Shown here one piece after another: positions 28,193 through 37,806 of a stretch of 64,000 bases of DNA; position 1 is the first letter of the stretch, and each line of letters opens with the position of its first letter. The notes beneath the pieces are model-generated. The model was given only the letters and a program-made list of their open reading frames with translations. It was not told the DNA's origin and ran no database searches. The DNA comes from Ignisphaera sp. (GTDB lineage Archaea > Thermoproteota > Thermoprotei_A > Sulfolobales > Ignisphaeraceae), in contig JAWBKZ010000002.1 of assembly GCA_038831005.1 (NCBI GenBank), forward strand, positions 267,021 through 331,020, given 5' to 3'. A program made the position numbers and the translations under genes.

Positions 28193-28939
28193 TTACCGAG
28201 ATACTCTTCTTGCTTCTGAACATATGTTCATGATGATTTCTCTAAACATCTCTATAGTTCCATCACCAACTAGAACACTATCTACATCTCTACAGAATTC
28301 TGCAACACCTTTTGCTGTAGTTCTACCTAGTACAGCTAGAGGTAGGTTATTGAGGCTCTCTACTTTTCTACACAAGATCTTTGCTATAGTGTAGCTAGTT
28401 ATAGCTAATACATCTATACCTCTTCTCTCGATAAGCTTCTTCACAAGCTCTAGATTCTCTTCAACAACTCTATATCTATAGACCTTAACAACATATATAC
28501 TCAACCTAGGGTATCGATCAACATCAATAACACCACCTTCAGCTTTAAACAGAGTTATACATTTAATACCCATAGACTCTAGATACTTCATCAACTCTTC
28601 AGTAAAAGGTTTTGGGGAAATAATGTGCGGCTCTATCTGTAGATAGTTTCGAATACTTTCAGCAGTTCCTTTACCTATGACAACAACTGTGCTTCTCTTT
28701 ATAGCCTCGATCAATACATCAATCAACTCATTATTTTCAGCATCTCTAACCAGAATCCCTATAGTTCTTGGGCTAACAACAACTGCTACAGGACATCTCT
28801 TAAGATACATGATTGCTTCTATAGATGAGCCAACGATAGGCTCAAGCTCTATAAGCGGTAGCCAGAGAATGCTACCGATGTCTAAGAGCTTGTTAGGTAT
28901 CTTTGTATCGGGAGAAAATACAGCAATACGGCACTTCAT
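28193..28939 (-). CDS. hemD: Uroporphyrinogen-III synthase
   Basis: This 248-residue protein is of HemD size, with a weakly conserved two-domain pattern. VVSPRTIGILVRDA and VVVIGKGTAESI fit domain one, and DVLAITSYTIAKILCR with LAVLGRTTAKGVAEF fits the second domain. HemD sequences diverge strongly, so position matters: it sits between cobA and met8, translationally coupled to cobA by a 4-bp overlap. It closes hydroxymethylbilane to uroporphyrinogen III. Confidence 0.85.
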   Translation of the reverse strand: MKCRIAVFSPDTKIPNKLLDIGSILWLPLIELEPIVGSSIEAIMYLKRCPVAVVVSPRTIGILVRDAENNELIDVLIEAIKRSTVVVIGKGTAESIRNYLQIEPHIISPKPFTEELMKYLESMGIKCITLFKAEGGVIDVDRYPRLSIYVVKVYRYRVVEENLELVKKLIERRGIDVLAITSYTIAKILCRKVESLNNLPLAVLGRTTAKGVAEFCRDVDSVLVGDGTIEMFREIIMNICSEARRVSR

Positions 28940-29682
28940 CTACAAACACTATAGAGTTTTTCGCTAAGTTTAGCAGATTTACCGACTATTATTACAGCTG
29001 GTCTCTCTACACCTTTCTCTCTAACCATATTTATCAAATCTCTGAGAGAGCCTCTGATTATTGTTTGTCCAGGTAGAGTGACATTGATTGCTATAACACC
29101 ATGGGTATCATATCCCATGATCTTTCCTATCTCTTCTAGAACCTCATAAGCTCTACTAGCACCCATAAGCACAACTACAACATCTACAGCACTAGCTATT
29201 CTAGATAAATCTACAGATCTAAAGCCTTTGGCTGGATCTTCATGTGATGTAACAACAGCAAAACTCGATGAATATCCTCTAGCAGTTAGAGGTACACCAG
29301 AAACAGCTGAAGCTGCAAGAAAGCTTGAGACTCCTGGAACTACTTCACAACATATACCATGTTCAGCAACATATAGACATTCTTCTGCTCCACGTCCAAA
29401 TACCATAGGGTCTCCATTCTTTAGCCTAACTACAGTTAAACCTCTTTTAGCAAATTCTACCAACATCTTATTGATTTCTTGTTGCTTATGGCTTTCACCA
29501 GGCTCTTTGCCTACGTAGATCTTTATAGCACTCTCTTTTGCATATGATAACAGTTGTGGAGAAACTAGTCTATCGTATAGTATAACATCTGCCTCCTTGA
29601 TCAATCTAAGCGCCTTTAGCGTTATTAACTCAGGATCTCCAGGACCAGCACCAACTATATATACTTTGCCCAATTTCCTCAA
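28936..29682 (-). CDS. cobA: Uroporphyrinogen-III C-methyltransferase (SUMT)
   Basis: A 248-residue SAM-dependent tetrapyrrole methyltransferase with GAGPGDPELITLKA at the N-terminus. YDRLVSPQLL, RLKNGDPMVFGRGAEE and VPGVSSFLAASAVSGVPLTARG are the diagnostic SUMT blocks. It methylates uroporphyrinogen III at C2 and C7 to precorrin-2, the branch point to siroheme and cobalamin. It overlaps hemC and hemD by 4 bp each. Confidence 0.95.
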   Translation of the reverse strand: MRKLGKVYIVGAGPGDPELITLKALRLIKEADVILYDRLVSPQLLSYAKESAIKIYVGKEPGESHKQQEINKMLVEFAKRGLTVVRLKNGDPMVFGRGAEECLYVAEHGICCEVVPGVSSFLAASAVSGVPLTARGYSSSFAVVTSHEDPAKGFRSVDLSRIASAVDVVVVLMGASRAYEVLEEIGKIMGYDTHGVIAINVTLPGQTIIRGSLRDLINMVREKGVERPAVIIVGKSAKLSEKLYSVCR

Positions 29683-30572
29683 CTCAGAAGACTCTTAACT
29701 TCTTCAGCCATTCTTTCTCCAAGTCTTTCTGCTTTATCTATATCTGATCTACTCTGAATCCATATACCTTTACCCTCATCTACAAATACATTTGCTACTG
29801 CTGTAAGTGTGTTAGATTGATGGCTTATACATACAAATCCTAGAGCTGTTCTACATCCAGCTCTTAGTGTTTCTAGAAATGTTCTTTCGCATTTCATCAT
29901 AGCCCATGTATATCTATCTGACTTGTCTCTAAGAACTCTAGCTATCCAGCTATCAGATGGAGCTACAACAGCTATTATGCCTTGTCCTGGTGCTGGTGTA
30001 AAGGGTATGATTGGTAGTCTATAGTATTTTATGTCTAGGTTAAGTCGTTTGACAGCACATTCAGCTACTATAATAGCGTCGTATTCGTTGTTCATTAGCT
30101 TAGCTACTCTTGTATCGATATTGCCTCTGAGGTTTTTTACAATCAATTCATTATTTATAGAGAGAATCTGTAGCCTCCTCCTCAGACTAGATGTCCCGAT
30201 AACTGTACCAGAAGGGAGATCGTAAGGCGAAACTACTTCACCTGATCTATGGATTAAGGCATCGTTTGGGCTATCTCTCGGAGCTACAAAGACTATATCC
30301 ATACCGTATGGAATTTCGCTAGGTATATCCTTTAGACTATGTATAGCTACATCAGCTAATCCATTCAATACAGCTTTATCAACATCTTTCTCAAATGCTC
30401 CAACAACCCCTATCTCGTGTATCGGTTTATCAGTAACAATATCGCCTACAGTCTTAATAACTACTTTCTCGAATTCTGCTTCAGGAATCATCTGCTTCAT
30501 GTAGCTGATAGCTATATCAGTTTGTATCAAACTGAGTCTACTCCCTCTTGTAGCTACCTTAATCTTTCTCAT
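29679..30572 (-). CDS. hemC: Porphobilinogen deaminase (hydroxymethylbilane synthase)
   Basis: A 297-residue protein with ATRGSRLSLIQ, HSLKDIPSEIPYG, GTSSLRRRLQI and RGNIDTR. The cofactor-attachment cysteine lies in RAGCRTALGF. It polymerises four porphobilinogens through a dipyrromethane cofactor. All key motifs are present and the length is typical. Confidence 0.96.
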   Translation of the reverse strand: MRKIKVATRGSRLSLIQTDIAISYMKQMIPEAEFEKVVIKTVGDIVTDKPIHEIGVVGAFEKDVDKAVLNGLADVAIHSLKDIPSEIPYGMDIVFVAPRDSPNDALIHRSGEVVSPYDLPSGTVIGTSSLRRRLQILSINNELIVKNLRGNIDTRVAKLMNNEYDAIIVAECAVKRLNLDIKYYRLPIIPFTPAPGQGIIAVVAPSDSWIARVLRDKSDRYTWAMMKCERTFLETLRAGCRTALGFVCISHQSNTLTAVANVFVDEGKGIWIQSRSDIDKAERLGERMAEEVKSLLS

Positions 30573-30576
30573 TCTG

Positions 30577-31875
30577 TTAACCGCTACTCATATTCTTAAT
30601 TGTTTTAAATACTGTATGGATAGAGTCTATGGTTTTAGATACAGCTTCATCTACATGGGCATAGCTTGTGAATATTGCTTCGAATTGACTTGGAGCAATA
30701 AACACTCCTCTCTTCTGGAGCTCTATCTGCATCTTCTTATACAATACACTATCACTATTTCTAGCATCGCTAGCGTTTTTCACAGGCTTATCTATGAAGA
30801 ATACCTGGAACATGCTCTCCACATGGTTTATCTGGATATCTATGTTATTTTCTTCAGAAGCTTCTTGAAATGCTTTAACAATCTTTTCAGCAGATAATCT
30901 AGCGTAATAATGTACAGGTTCTTTCTCGAGAACCTCTATAGTTGCATAGCCAGCGACCATAGAGATTGGATGAGCATTGAATGTTCCTGCATTGAATACT
31001 TTTCCTTGAGGCGCTATAAGTGATGCTATATCTTTTCTAGCCACTACAACCCCTATAGGGAAACCACCACCAACTATTTTGCCTAGTGTAACAATATCTG
31101 CTGAAACGCTATAGTATTGTTGAGCACCACCTAATCCAAGCCTAAAGCCTGTTATAACTTCATCGAATATCAGTAGAGAGTTGTATCTATCGCATAGCTC
31201 TCTAAGACCTTTTAGGAAATCTTTATCAGGAGGTATCACACCCATATTACCTAGAACAGGTTCTGTTATTATGGCAGCTATTTGTTCACCCATATTCCTG
31301 AATATATATTCTACAGTAGATAGATCATTGAATTCTGCTACAAGTGTATATTTCGCAACATCTTCTAGAACACCTTCGCTAGTCGGTATACCATAGTGTT
31401 GAGCAGCACTACCTGCAGATACAAGCACAAAGTCGTGAGCACCATGGTAACATCCATTAAACTTGATTATGTATTTACGTCGGGTATATGCTCTAGCTAG
31501 CCTTATGGCAAGTAGTGTAGCTTCAGCTCCACTATTAACGAATCTAATCATTCCATTTCTCATTACATAGCTCTGGATCTTCTTTCCTAGCAAAACTTCT
31601 GCTTCTGTTGGGGTAGTATAGAGCCATCCTTTCTCTATCTGGTTCTTTAGAACCTTCTCTATGTATGGATGTCTGTGGCCTAGAATCAGAGTACCGTAGC
31701 CTAGTACATAGTCTATAAGTGTTTCTCCATCGACTGTATAGATATATGCCCCATTGGCTCTCTCTACAAAGAATGGATAAGGCTCTACAGCAGCTCTTAT
31801 AGGGCTATTTACACAACCTGGGAATAATACACATGCTTCTCTATACAGTTCATAACTTCTATCGCTTCGATTCAT
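30577..31875 (-). CDS. hemL: Glutamate-1-semialdehyde 2,1-aminomutase
   Basis: This 432-residue PLP enzyme has the fold-I aminomutase blocks VNSGAEATLLAIRLARAYT and FDEVITGFR. The PLP lysine is in TLGKIVGGGFPIG. It converts glutamate-1-semialdehyde to 5-aminolevulinate, the C5-pathway step after HemA. It lies 4-5 bp from hemB and hemC in the same operon. Confidence 0.96.
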   Translation of the reverse strand: MNRSDRSYELYREACVLFPGCVNSPIRAAVEPYPFFVERANGAYIYTVDGETLIDYVLGYGTLILGHRHPYIEKVLKNQIEKGWLYTTPTEAEVLLGKKIQSYVMRNGMIRFVNSGAEATLLAIRLARAYTRRKYIIKFNGCYHGAHDFVLVSAGSAAQHYGIPTSEGVLEDVAKYTLVAEFNDLSTVEYIFRNMGEQIAAIITEPVLGNMGVIPPDKDFLKGLRELCDRYNSLLIFDEVITGFRLGLGGAQQYYSVSADIVTLGKIVGGGFPIGVVVARKDIASLIAPQGKVFNAGTFNAHPISMVAGYATIEVLEKEPVHYYARLSAEKIVKAFQEASEENNIDIQINHVESMFQVFFIDKPVKNASDARNSDSVLYKKMQIELQKRGVFIAPSQFEAIFTSYAHVDEAVSKTIDSIHTVFKTIKNMSSG

Positions 31876-31880
31876 CTAGT

Positions 31881-32900
31881 TCACCTGCTAAGAATCATAG
31901 CTATATCGAGTGCATGATATGTTATCATTATATCGGCTCCAGCTCTAAACACAGCTGTAGCTATCTCTAGTAGACCTCTATCTCTATCTAGATAACCATT
32001 CTCTATCATGAGCTCTATCATCATATACTCTCCACTTACGCTATAGGCTGCTAAAGGCACATACTGTAGAACCTTCTTCAGCATGTAGATCACGTCTAGA
32101 TACATAAGCGCAGGCTTCACCATAATTATATCTGCTCCCTCTTCAATATCAATTATAGCTTCTTTTACAGCTTCTTCAGCATTTCTGAAATCCATTTGGT
32201 AAGACCTTCTATCTCCAAACCTTGGGCTAGAATCCATGGCTAATCTAAATGGTGTGTAGAAGCTACTTGCATACTTAACTGAGTAGCTCATGATACCTAT
32301 ATCTGTAAATCCATTGCTATCTAGAGCTTCTCTTATAGCTCTAACCTGTCCATCCATCATACCAGAGGGAGCAACAAAGTCTGCACCATTTTCAGCAAGA
32401 CTTACAGCAATCTTCTTATAGACATCAAGAGTGCTATCGTTATCTATGACAATAGACCCATTCTTATTAATAATTAGTCCACAGTGACCGTGGTCAGTAT
32501 AGCTACATATACATAGATCTGCAAAGAGTATGGGTTCATCATTTAGTTCAGATCTGATGAATCTCAGAGCTTTCTGTATAGGTCCTTCTCTACTGAAAGC
32601 AGCACTTCCTATAGAATCTTTAAACGAAGGTATACCGAATAAGAGAAAGCTGTGAACATCTAGCTCTAAAGCTCTTTGTATAAGCTCTATTAGTTCTTTT
32701 GACTGAGGGGGATAGTATTTATGTCCTTTCAAAGCATTGATTGGTATTGGTCTAGATACACCATCGTTTATGAATATAGGTAGCACAAGTTTTCTTGGAT
32801 CTATCGAAACCTGTGCCACTAGATCTCTTATAGCCTCTCTTCGTCTCAATCTACGTGGACGTGTATAGGGGAATCTAAGTGATGTGTATATAGGATTCAT
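31881..32900 (-). CDS. hemB: Delta-aminolevulinic acid dehydratase (porphobilinogen synthase)
   Basis: A 339-residue protein with a zinc-type active site (DLCICSYTDHGHCG, three cysteines), ENGADFVAPSGMMDGQV, and the Schiff-base lysine block GADIIMVKPALMYLD. It condenses two 5-aminolevulinate molecules to porphobilinogen. It directly abuts hemA with no gap. Confidence 0.96.
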   Translation of the reverse strand: MNPIYTSLRFPYTRPRRLRRREAIRDLVAQVSIDPRKLVLPIFINDGVSRPIPINALKGHKYYPPQSKELIELIQRALELDVHSFLLFGIPSFKDSIGSAAFSREGPIQKALRFIRSELNDEPILFADLCICSYTDHGHCGLIINKNGSIVIDNDSTLDVYKKIAVSLAENGADFVAPSGMMDGQVRAIREALDSNGFTDIGIMSYSVKYASSFYTPFRLAMDSSPRFGDRRSYQMDFRNAEEAVKEAIIDIEEGADIIMVKPALMYLDVIYMLKKVLQYVPLAAYSVSGEYMMIELMIENGYLDRDRGLLEIATAVFRAGADIMITYHALDIAMILSR

Positions 32901-34169
32901 CTACTTCACCGAATCAATGAGAGAATTCAGCTTGTTTTCGAAATGAGTGAGTATAGAGTTCATGTATTCACCATACTTCTCGTTCTGTAGGCTTTTCTGC
33001 AACATGATATCTATCAATGGGATCAAGATTTTGTGTGAATAATTACGGAAAGCAGCTACAACTATCTCTCTACTCTCTTCAGATATTCTAAGCTCTTTAA
33101 CCAGTTTTTCAGCAGAATATATAGCTAGTACTTCAGCAGCCTTCATTATTGATGCTAAGCGATTTGCCACCATGTCTCTAGCTATACTCAGTAGAAAAGC
33201 CTCTACCTCTCTATCTATTGTCTGTTTTATCTTGTCTATACATGAGACAGCAGTCTCGTTAGCTTCTTCAGCATATCTCTGAATATCATAGAAAGTGTAT
33301 ACATTTTCATGAGTCTCTTTTACTATAGGAGGTAATGAAACATCAACCACAGGTATTTTCAGAGATTCAACAACTTGTCTTATCTTGTTTAAGTATTCAT
33401 TACCAAGATTTGAGATAGCTATAAATATTCCATCGATTTTCGTTAGCCATTCAGCTAGTTCGCTAAATGGAAGCGGTATGCAGCTTTCTCCATACATGCT
33501 ACAGATACTGGTAGCCTTATTGATGTCTTCGCTAAAAACCACAACTATGGAAGGTCTGTAGTAGTTCATGAGATATCTAATAGCTCTACGAATTGCATGA
33601 CCAGAGCCTATGAACATAAGCTTCTTATCGTTTAAATCACCTAGAGCTCTAGACAGAATCTTGATACCAATCTGTGGATATCCTCTCTCATGTGTCTCTA
33701 GACCCATGAACTGAATCCTAACTTTTCGTCCAACATCAACAGCTTTTCGAAACAATTTTTCGAGAAGCCATGAGCTACAAGAAAACTCTATAGAGCGTTT
33801 TAGTGCTTCTTCAACTTGCTCAAGTATCTCCCATTCACCAACAATTTGTGAATGAAGTCCTGATGAAACTTCAAATAAATATCTTATGGCATCAATACCC
33901 ACATGCTTATCTATGTAAATCTTGTATTCTTCTAACATATTCTCTAGATTTTTTTCTACAAAGCTCCATCTATCCTCTCCTTCTGTATGTATATAGACTT
34001 CGAATCTTAGACATGTTGATAGAACTACACAGCTAATTCCATTGCTACACATAGCTTTATAGAGGTCTCTATGTTTTGTTCTTAGAGAGGCAAGAATGTC
34101 TGGCGATAGTTTTCTAAATGTTAATGTATATGCTGCTAAAGATTGTGATAGCGCTATTGTATTAATCAT
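32901..34169 (-). CDS. hemA: Glutamyl-tRNA reductase
   Basis: This 422-residue protein has the catalytic cysteine in VVLSTCLRFEVYIH and the SSGLHSQIVGEWEILEQV block. An NADPH domain follows (LMFIGSGHAIRRAI) and then the C-terminal dimerisation helices. It reduces Glu-tRNA to glutamate-1-semialdehyde. It is the first gene of the leftward seven-gene operon and diverges from cbiG. Confidence 0.95.
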   Translation of the reverse strand: MINTIALSQSLAAYTLTFRKLSPDILASLRTKHRDLYKAMCSNGISCVVLSTCLRFEVYIHTEGEDRWSFVEKNLENMLEEYKIYIDKHVGIDAIRYLFEVSSGLHSQIVGEWEILEQVEEALKRSIEFSCSSWLLEKLFRKAVDVGRKVRIQFMGLETHERGYPQIGIKILSRALGDLNDKKLMFIGSGHAIRRAIRYLMNYYRPSIVVVFSEDINKATSICSMYGESCIPLPFSELAEWLTKIDGIFIAISNLGNEYLNKIRQVVESLKIPVVDVSLPPIVKETHENVYTFYDIQRYAEEANETAVSCIDKIKQTIDREVEAFLLSIARDMVANRLASIMKAAEVLAIYSAEKLVKELRISEESREIVVAAFRNYSHKILIPLIDIMLQKSLQNEKYGEYMNSILTHFENKLNSLIDSVK

Positions 34170-34378
34170 GTGGTTACCCTAGCCATATTTCAGATGAATT
34201 TAAATCAGAATATAAAGCTATTGCTTACAATATATAGCTTCATAGTTCTGTTCACTATCAACTATAAAGAAAAGAGATTTAGCGTTAAGTGTGGGTTAAA
34301 TAGAATAGGGTTATATATGGCTAGCCTGTACACATATAGTGTGGTTGATAAGATTTGCTGGAGACTCTTTGGAGAGGA
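34170..34378. promoter_or_regulatory. Divergent hem/cbi promoter region
   Basis: About 209 bp between the hemA and cbiG starts. GGTTATATA at about 34309-34317 fits a box A for cbiG with a short leader and GGAG just before ATG 34379. CTTTATATTC read on the minus strand at about 34211-34220 fits hemA. Shared control of both operons would happen here. I see no clear inverted-repeat operator. Confidence 0.5.
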
Positions 34379-35362
34379 ATGGCGATTTTATATACATCAG
34401 ATAGTGAAAAGACTATTGCGAAAAACATTGGGACTCAGATATCTAGCTATGGGGTTCCAGTAGTCATCGGATCCATAAAGAGCTTCGATATTGATAATCT
34501 ATTAAAGTGTTATGATGCAATCATATTTATTTCTCCTATTGGTGTTGCTGTTAGAACTCTATGTGGAAAACTTGTACATAAATCTATTGATCCTCCAGTT
34601 ATTGTTGTAGATCCTAGCGGTAGATTCGTGATACCGGTTATTGGTGCTCATTGGGGTGCAAACGAGATTGCGTTAGAGTTATCGAGGATACTTGAGCTAG
34701 AACCTGTTATAACAACAGCTTCAGATTCCCGAGGGGTTACAAGTATTGAGCAATTGGCAAGGATTCTTCACTGCCATATAGAGAATATTGATGATGTTCA
34801 GATACTTGATTCAGCTCTACTGAGAGGTGAAGAGATATGTGTATATGGTATCGATAGTATGCCCTCGATTGTTAAAGGGAGATACATAGTTAATGGTGGT
34901 AAATGTAGGTATGTTTTCTTTATTCGTTCAAAAGATAGTGATGTACATATTGATCTAGAGAATGCTAGAGTAGTTTGGTGTAAACCTTACACAATATCTA
35001 TAGGTGTAGGTGCTCATAGCGATACAGATGCAAATGAAGTTGCTATAGCTGTTAGGGAAGCTCTAGATGAAGTAAATATAGGTTTATCATCAATTAAATG
35101 TATTGTTTCTATAAAACCTATAGTTAAAGAAGCTGCCAATATTCTTGGTGTACCTTTTAAGCTTGTGAAACTTGATGAGATAAACAGTATAGATGATATA
35201 TGTCTAACACCACCTTCTCCAAATATAGTTAAGTATGGGTTCAGAGGTGTTGCAGAAGCTTGTGCAATCTATGGATGTAGCGGTAAGGCTCATCTCATAT
35301 TTAGGAAACGTGTGTTTAGAAGGAATGTTACTATAGCTATGGCTTCGTGTCGTGATCATTAA
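34379..35362 (+). CDS. cbiG: Cobalt-precorrin-5A hydrolase
   Basis: The ATG at 34379 gives 327 residues starting MAILYTSD. It is chosen over an upstream TTG because GGAG lies just before it. FISPIGVAVRTLCG, VVDPSGRFVIPVIGAHWGAN and SIGVGAHSDTDANEVAIAVREAL are conserved CbiG N-terminal and C-terminal blocks. The enzyme opens the ring delta-lactone and releases acetaldehyde in the anaerobic pathway. Its stop overlaps the cbiE start by one base. Confidence 0.92.
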   Translation: MAILYTSDSEKTIAKNIGTQISSYGVPVVIGSIKSFDIDNLLKCYDAIIFISPIGVAVRTLCGKLVHKSIDPPVIVVDPSGRFVIPVIGAHWGANEIALELSRILELEPVITTASDSRGVTSIEQLARILHCHIENIDDVQILDSALLRGEEICVYGIDSMPSIVKGRYIVNGGKCRYVFFIRSKDSDVHIDLENARVVWCKPYTISIGVGAHSDTDANEVAIAVREALDEVNIGLSSIKCIVSIKPIVKEAANILGVPFKLVKLDEINSIDDICLTPPSPNIVKYGFRGVAEACAIYGCSGKAHLIFRKRVFRRNVTIAMASCRDH

Positions 35363-36036
35363 TGGTTTTATATGTAGTTGGGGTAGGACCGGGAGATCCT
35401 GAGTATATAACCCTCAAGGCTCTAAAGGCTATAGCTAAGTGTGTTACTGTTGCTGCATGGAGGAAGATTCTAGAGCAATTTAGATGGTTGGTTGAGAGAA
35501 AAGAGGTTATCGAGATAGATAGCAGACGTGTAAATGAGTTTGTAGAGAGTGTTGTGAAAAGAGCATGTTCAGAAGATGTTTGTCTTCTTCTGAGAGGTGA
35601 TCCATTTGTATCTGAGAGAAACTTGATGAATACTGTAATCAGTTTCTGTAGAATGTATAGAGTAGACCATATTATTATCTCGGGAGTCTCTTCAGTTAAT
35701 CTAGCTCTTGCAAGACTGCATATAGATCTAGGTAATACTGTTGTTCTATCTCTCCATTCATCTAAAAATATTGAAGATGATCTAGCATCTATAGAGGATA
35801 TCCTTAGGCTAAACAGATATCTAATCATCTACCCTAGAACAAATTTTGTTGATGTGATTGCTATGGTTAAGAAGATAAGCGAGAAGATGGTCTGTGACTC
35901 TACTGTATATATGTTTCAGAGACTATCTTTTTCAGAAGAAAATGTGGTTAAATTCAAGCTTTCGGAAATGCTCTCAATGGATAGAGATCTAGATGCTTAC
36001 ACAATTCTCGTTATAGAGCCTTGCACAGAGGTGTAG
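35362..36036 (+). CDS. cbiE: Cobalt-precorrin-7 (C5)-methyltransferase
   Basis: A 224-residue tetrapyrrole methylase with GVGPGDPEYITLKA at the N-terminus, LLLRGDPFVSERN as the substrate loop and IISGVSSVNLALARLHID. The short C-terminal region and neighbouring genes fit CbiE better than the other methylases. It methylates C5 and acts with CbiT (C15 methylation/decarboxylation), encoded separately four genes downstream. Confidence 0.87.
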   Translation: MVLYVVGVGPGDPEYITLKALKAIAKCVTVAAWRKILEQFRWLVERKEVIEIDSRRVNEFVESVVKRACSEDVCLLLRGDPFVSERNLMNTVISFCRMYRVDHIIISGVSSVNLALARLHIDLGNTVVLSLHSSKNIEDDLASIEDILRLNRYLIIYPRTNFVDVIAMVKKISEKMVCDSTVYMFQRLSFSEENVVKFKLSEMLSMDRDLDAYTILVIEPCTEV

Positions 36037-36038
36037 TG

Positions 36039-37079
36039 ATGAAGGTCTCAATAATTGTTATTGCACATGGATCAAACTCAATCGAGGTCTACAGAGATCT
36101 TAAGAACGTTATTGAATCTATGAAAATGTTTATTGTTGAACAAGATCTAGAGATACATTTAGCGTATAACGAAAAAGTGGGAAATGTGTCTGTTCCTCAC
36201 TGGGAAGAGGTTTTGGAAGAAGTTCTAGAGAGAGGTGTTACGAATATCGTTATGGTTCTTCTATTCATAGCCAAGGGTAAGCATGTTGTTCGCGATATAG
36301 TGGGTAAGTTTATGGATAATCTTGTGTTTGATCAGTGGATGAAGGTTATGTGGAAAGGATATATCTTCAATCTATACATTACCTCACCTATCTCTAGTAC
36401 AACACTGTTTAAGCTTATGATAGCTAACAGTATAAATAGGTCTATCGGTATGTTGAAGCAGAAGGTTCTCTCTGTCGAGAAGAATGTCTCTAGAATAGAG
36501 ACAGAGTCTCTAGAGAGAATCAATCTACTGCTTAACACTATTATAGAGACTAGCGATTTCGAGAAAATGGTTATGGCTAGAGTTGTGTTTGCTAGCGGTA
36601 ATCTTGATCTAGCGTACCATACCTATATACATCCAAGGTTTCTAGATGTAGCTAGAGAGGTTTTGATTAATCAGAAGATACCTGTGGTTACAGATGTTAA
36701 GATGGTTTATTCAGGTATTAGGTGGAGAGAGAAGTATACGTTTATAGATCATGAAGATACAGTTAGGCTAGCAAAAGAAATGAATATGGCTAGAACTGCT
36801 GCATCAATGGTTGTTGCAGCTTCGAGATACAGAATATTTATACCTATCATAGGTAATTCACCACTAGCACTTTCACAAGTCTTAGAAATGGTTAACAAGT
36901 CTTTAATCGAGATTCCCTTCGCTATAGCTACACCACCGGGGTTTGTTAATGCTGTAGTAGTTAAAGAGAGATTAATAAGATCTGGTATCCCATGTATAAC
37001 TGTTCGAGGTAGCTATGGTGGAAGTTCGCTTGCTGTAGCTATTTTCAATGGTGTTGTAGAGTATGTTAAACAGATGTAG
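36039..37079 (+). CDS. CbiX-CbiC fusion: cobaltochelatase plus precorrin-8 methylmutase
   Basis: ATG 36039 gives 346 residues. Residues 1-125 are a small CbiX domain, with His10 in VIAHGSN and His82 in LFIAKGKHVVRDI as the two metal-insertion histidines. Residues about 150-346 match CbiC: VVTDVKMVYSGI, EMNMARTAASM, IPIIGNSPLALSQVLEM and GVPxGF-like IATPPGFVNAVV. At the catalytic histidine position of CbiC/CobH (RxIHA) the sequence reads RVVFASG, so Phe184 replaces His. The fusion joins an early and a late step of the pathway. Whether the mutase half is active is open. Confidence 0.85.
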   Translation: MKVSIIVIAHGSNSIEVYRDLKNVIESMKMFIVEQDLEIHLAYNEKVGNVSVPHWEEVLEEVLERGVTNIVMVLLFIAKGKHVVRDIVGKFMDNLVFDQWMKVMWKGYIFNLYITSPISSTTLFKLMIANSINRSIGMLKQKVLSVEKNVSRIETESLERINLLLNTIIETSDFEKMVMARVVFASGNLDLAYHTYIHPRFLDVAREVLINQKIPVVTDVKMVYSGIRWREKYTFIDHEDTVRLAKEMNMARTAASMVVAASRYRIFIPIIGNSPLALSQVLEMVNKSLIEIPFAIATPPGFVNAVVVKERLIRSGIPCITVRGSYGGSSLAVAIFNGVVEYVKQM

Positions 37080-37806
37080 AGGCAAGATATATGTTGTTGG
37101 GATAGGTCCTGGAGCACTAGAGCTTAGAACTATTGCTGTTCTCAAGGCTATTGAAGAAAGTAGTGTAGTGCTTGGGTATAAAAGGTACATAGATTTCATT
37201 AGGGATGTGCTAGTGAATAAGAGGGTTGTTGAGTATGGTATGAGGGAAGAAGTCGAGAGAGTGAAAAAAGCAGTAGAGTATGCTCTAAATGGCGAGATAG
37301 TTGCATTGGTATCGGGTGGAGATCCACAAGTCTATGGTATGGCTGGTATTCTGCTTGAATATATAGCTAAAAACGGTATAGATGTTGATGTAACTATAAT
37401 CCCTGGTGTTACAGCTGCTTTAGCTGCTGCTGCAAAACTTGGGGCACCACTAGCATCTGATTTTGCTGTAATTAATTTAAGCGATATCCTTATCCCTAGA
37501 GAAGTTATCTTGAGCAAGGTAGAGCATGCTGCAAAAGGAGATTTCGTTATAGTGTTCTATAATCCGGTTAAACTTGATCTTGTGGAACAGGCTATGAATA
37601 CTGTAGCAAGGTTTAGATCTAGCGATACTCCTGTCGGTATTGCTAGAAATGTTTATAGAGATGGTGAGAAGGTATTTGTGACTAGGCTAAAGGATTGGAT
37701 TGAATATCGCGACTATATAGATATGGGGACAACGATTATAGTTGGTTCTTCGAAGACAATCATCTATAGAAACTATATGGTGACTCAGAGAGGGTATAGG
37801 CTTTGA
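37063..37806 (+). CDS. cbiH: Cobalt-precorrin-3B C17-methyltransferase
   Basis: A 247-residue methylase with GIGPGALELRTIAVLKAIEE and LGYKRYIDFI. LVSGGDPQVYGMAG, IPGVTAALAAAAKLGAPLASDF and FYNPVK are specific CbiH/CobJ blocks. It drives ring contraction at C17/C20. Its ATG lies 17 bp inside the upstream fusion gene. Confidence 0.93.
   Translation: MLNRCRGKIYVVGIGPGALELRTIAVLKAIEESSVVLGYKRYIDFIRDVLVNKRVVEYGMREEVERVKKAVEYALNGEIVALVSGGDPQVYGMAGILLEYIAKNGIDVDVTIIPGVTAALAAAAKLGAPLASDFAVINLSDILIPREVILSKVEHAAKGDFVIVFYNPVKLDLVEQAMNTVARFRSSDTPVGIARNVYRDGEKVFVTRLKDWIEYRDYIDMGTTIIVGSSKTIIYRNYMVTQRGYRL

Noticed and set aside
34170..34463. 97-codon frame across the hemA-cbiG intergenic region
   Set aside because: It overlaps the divergent promoter region and the start of cbiG and lacks protein-like features.
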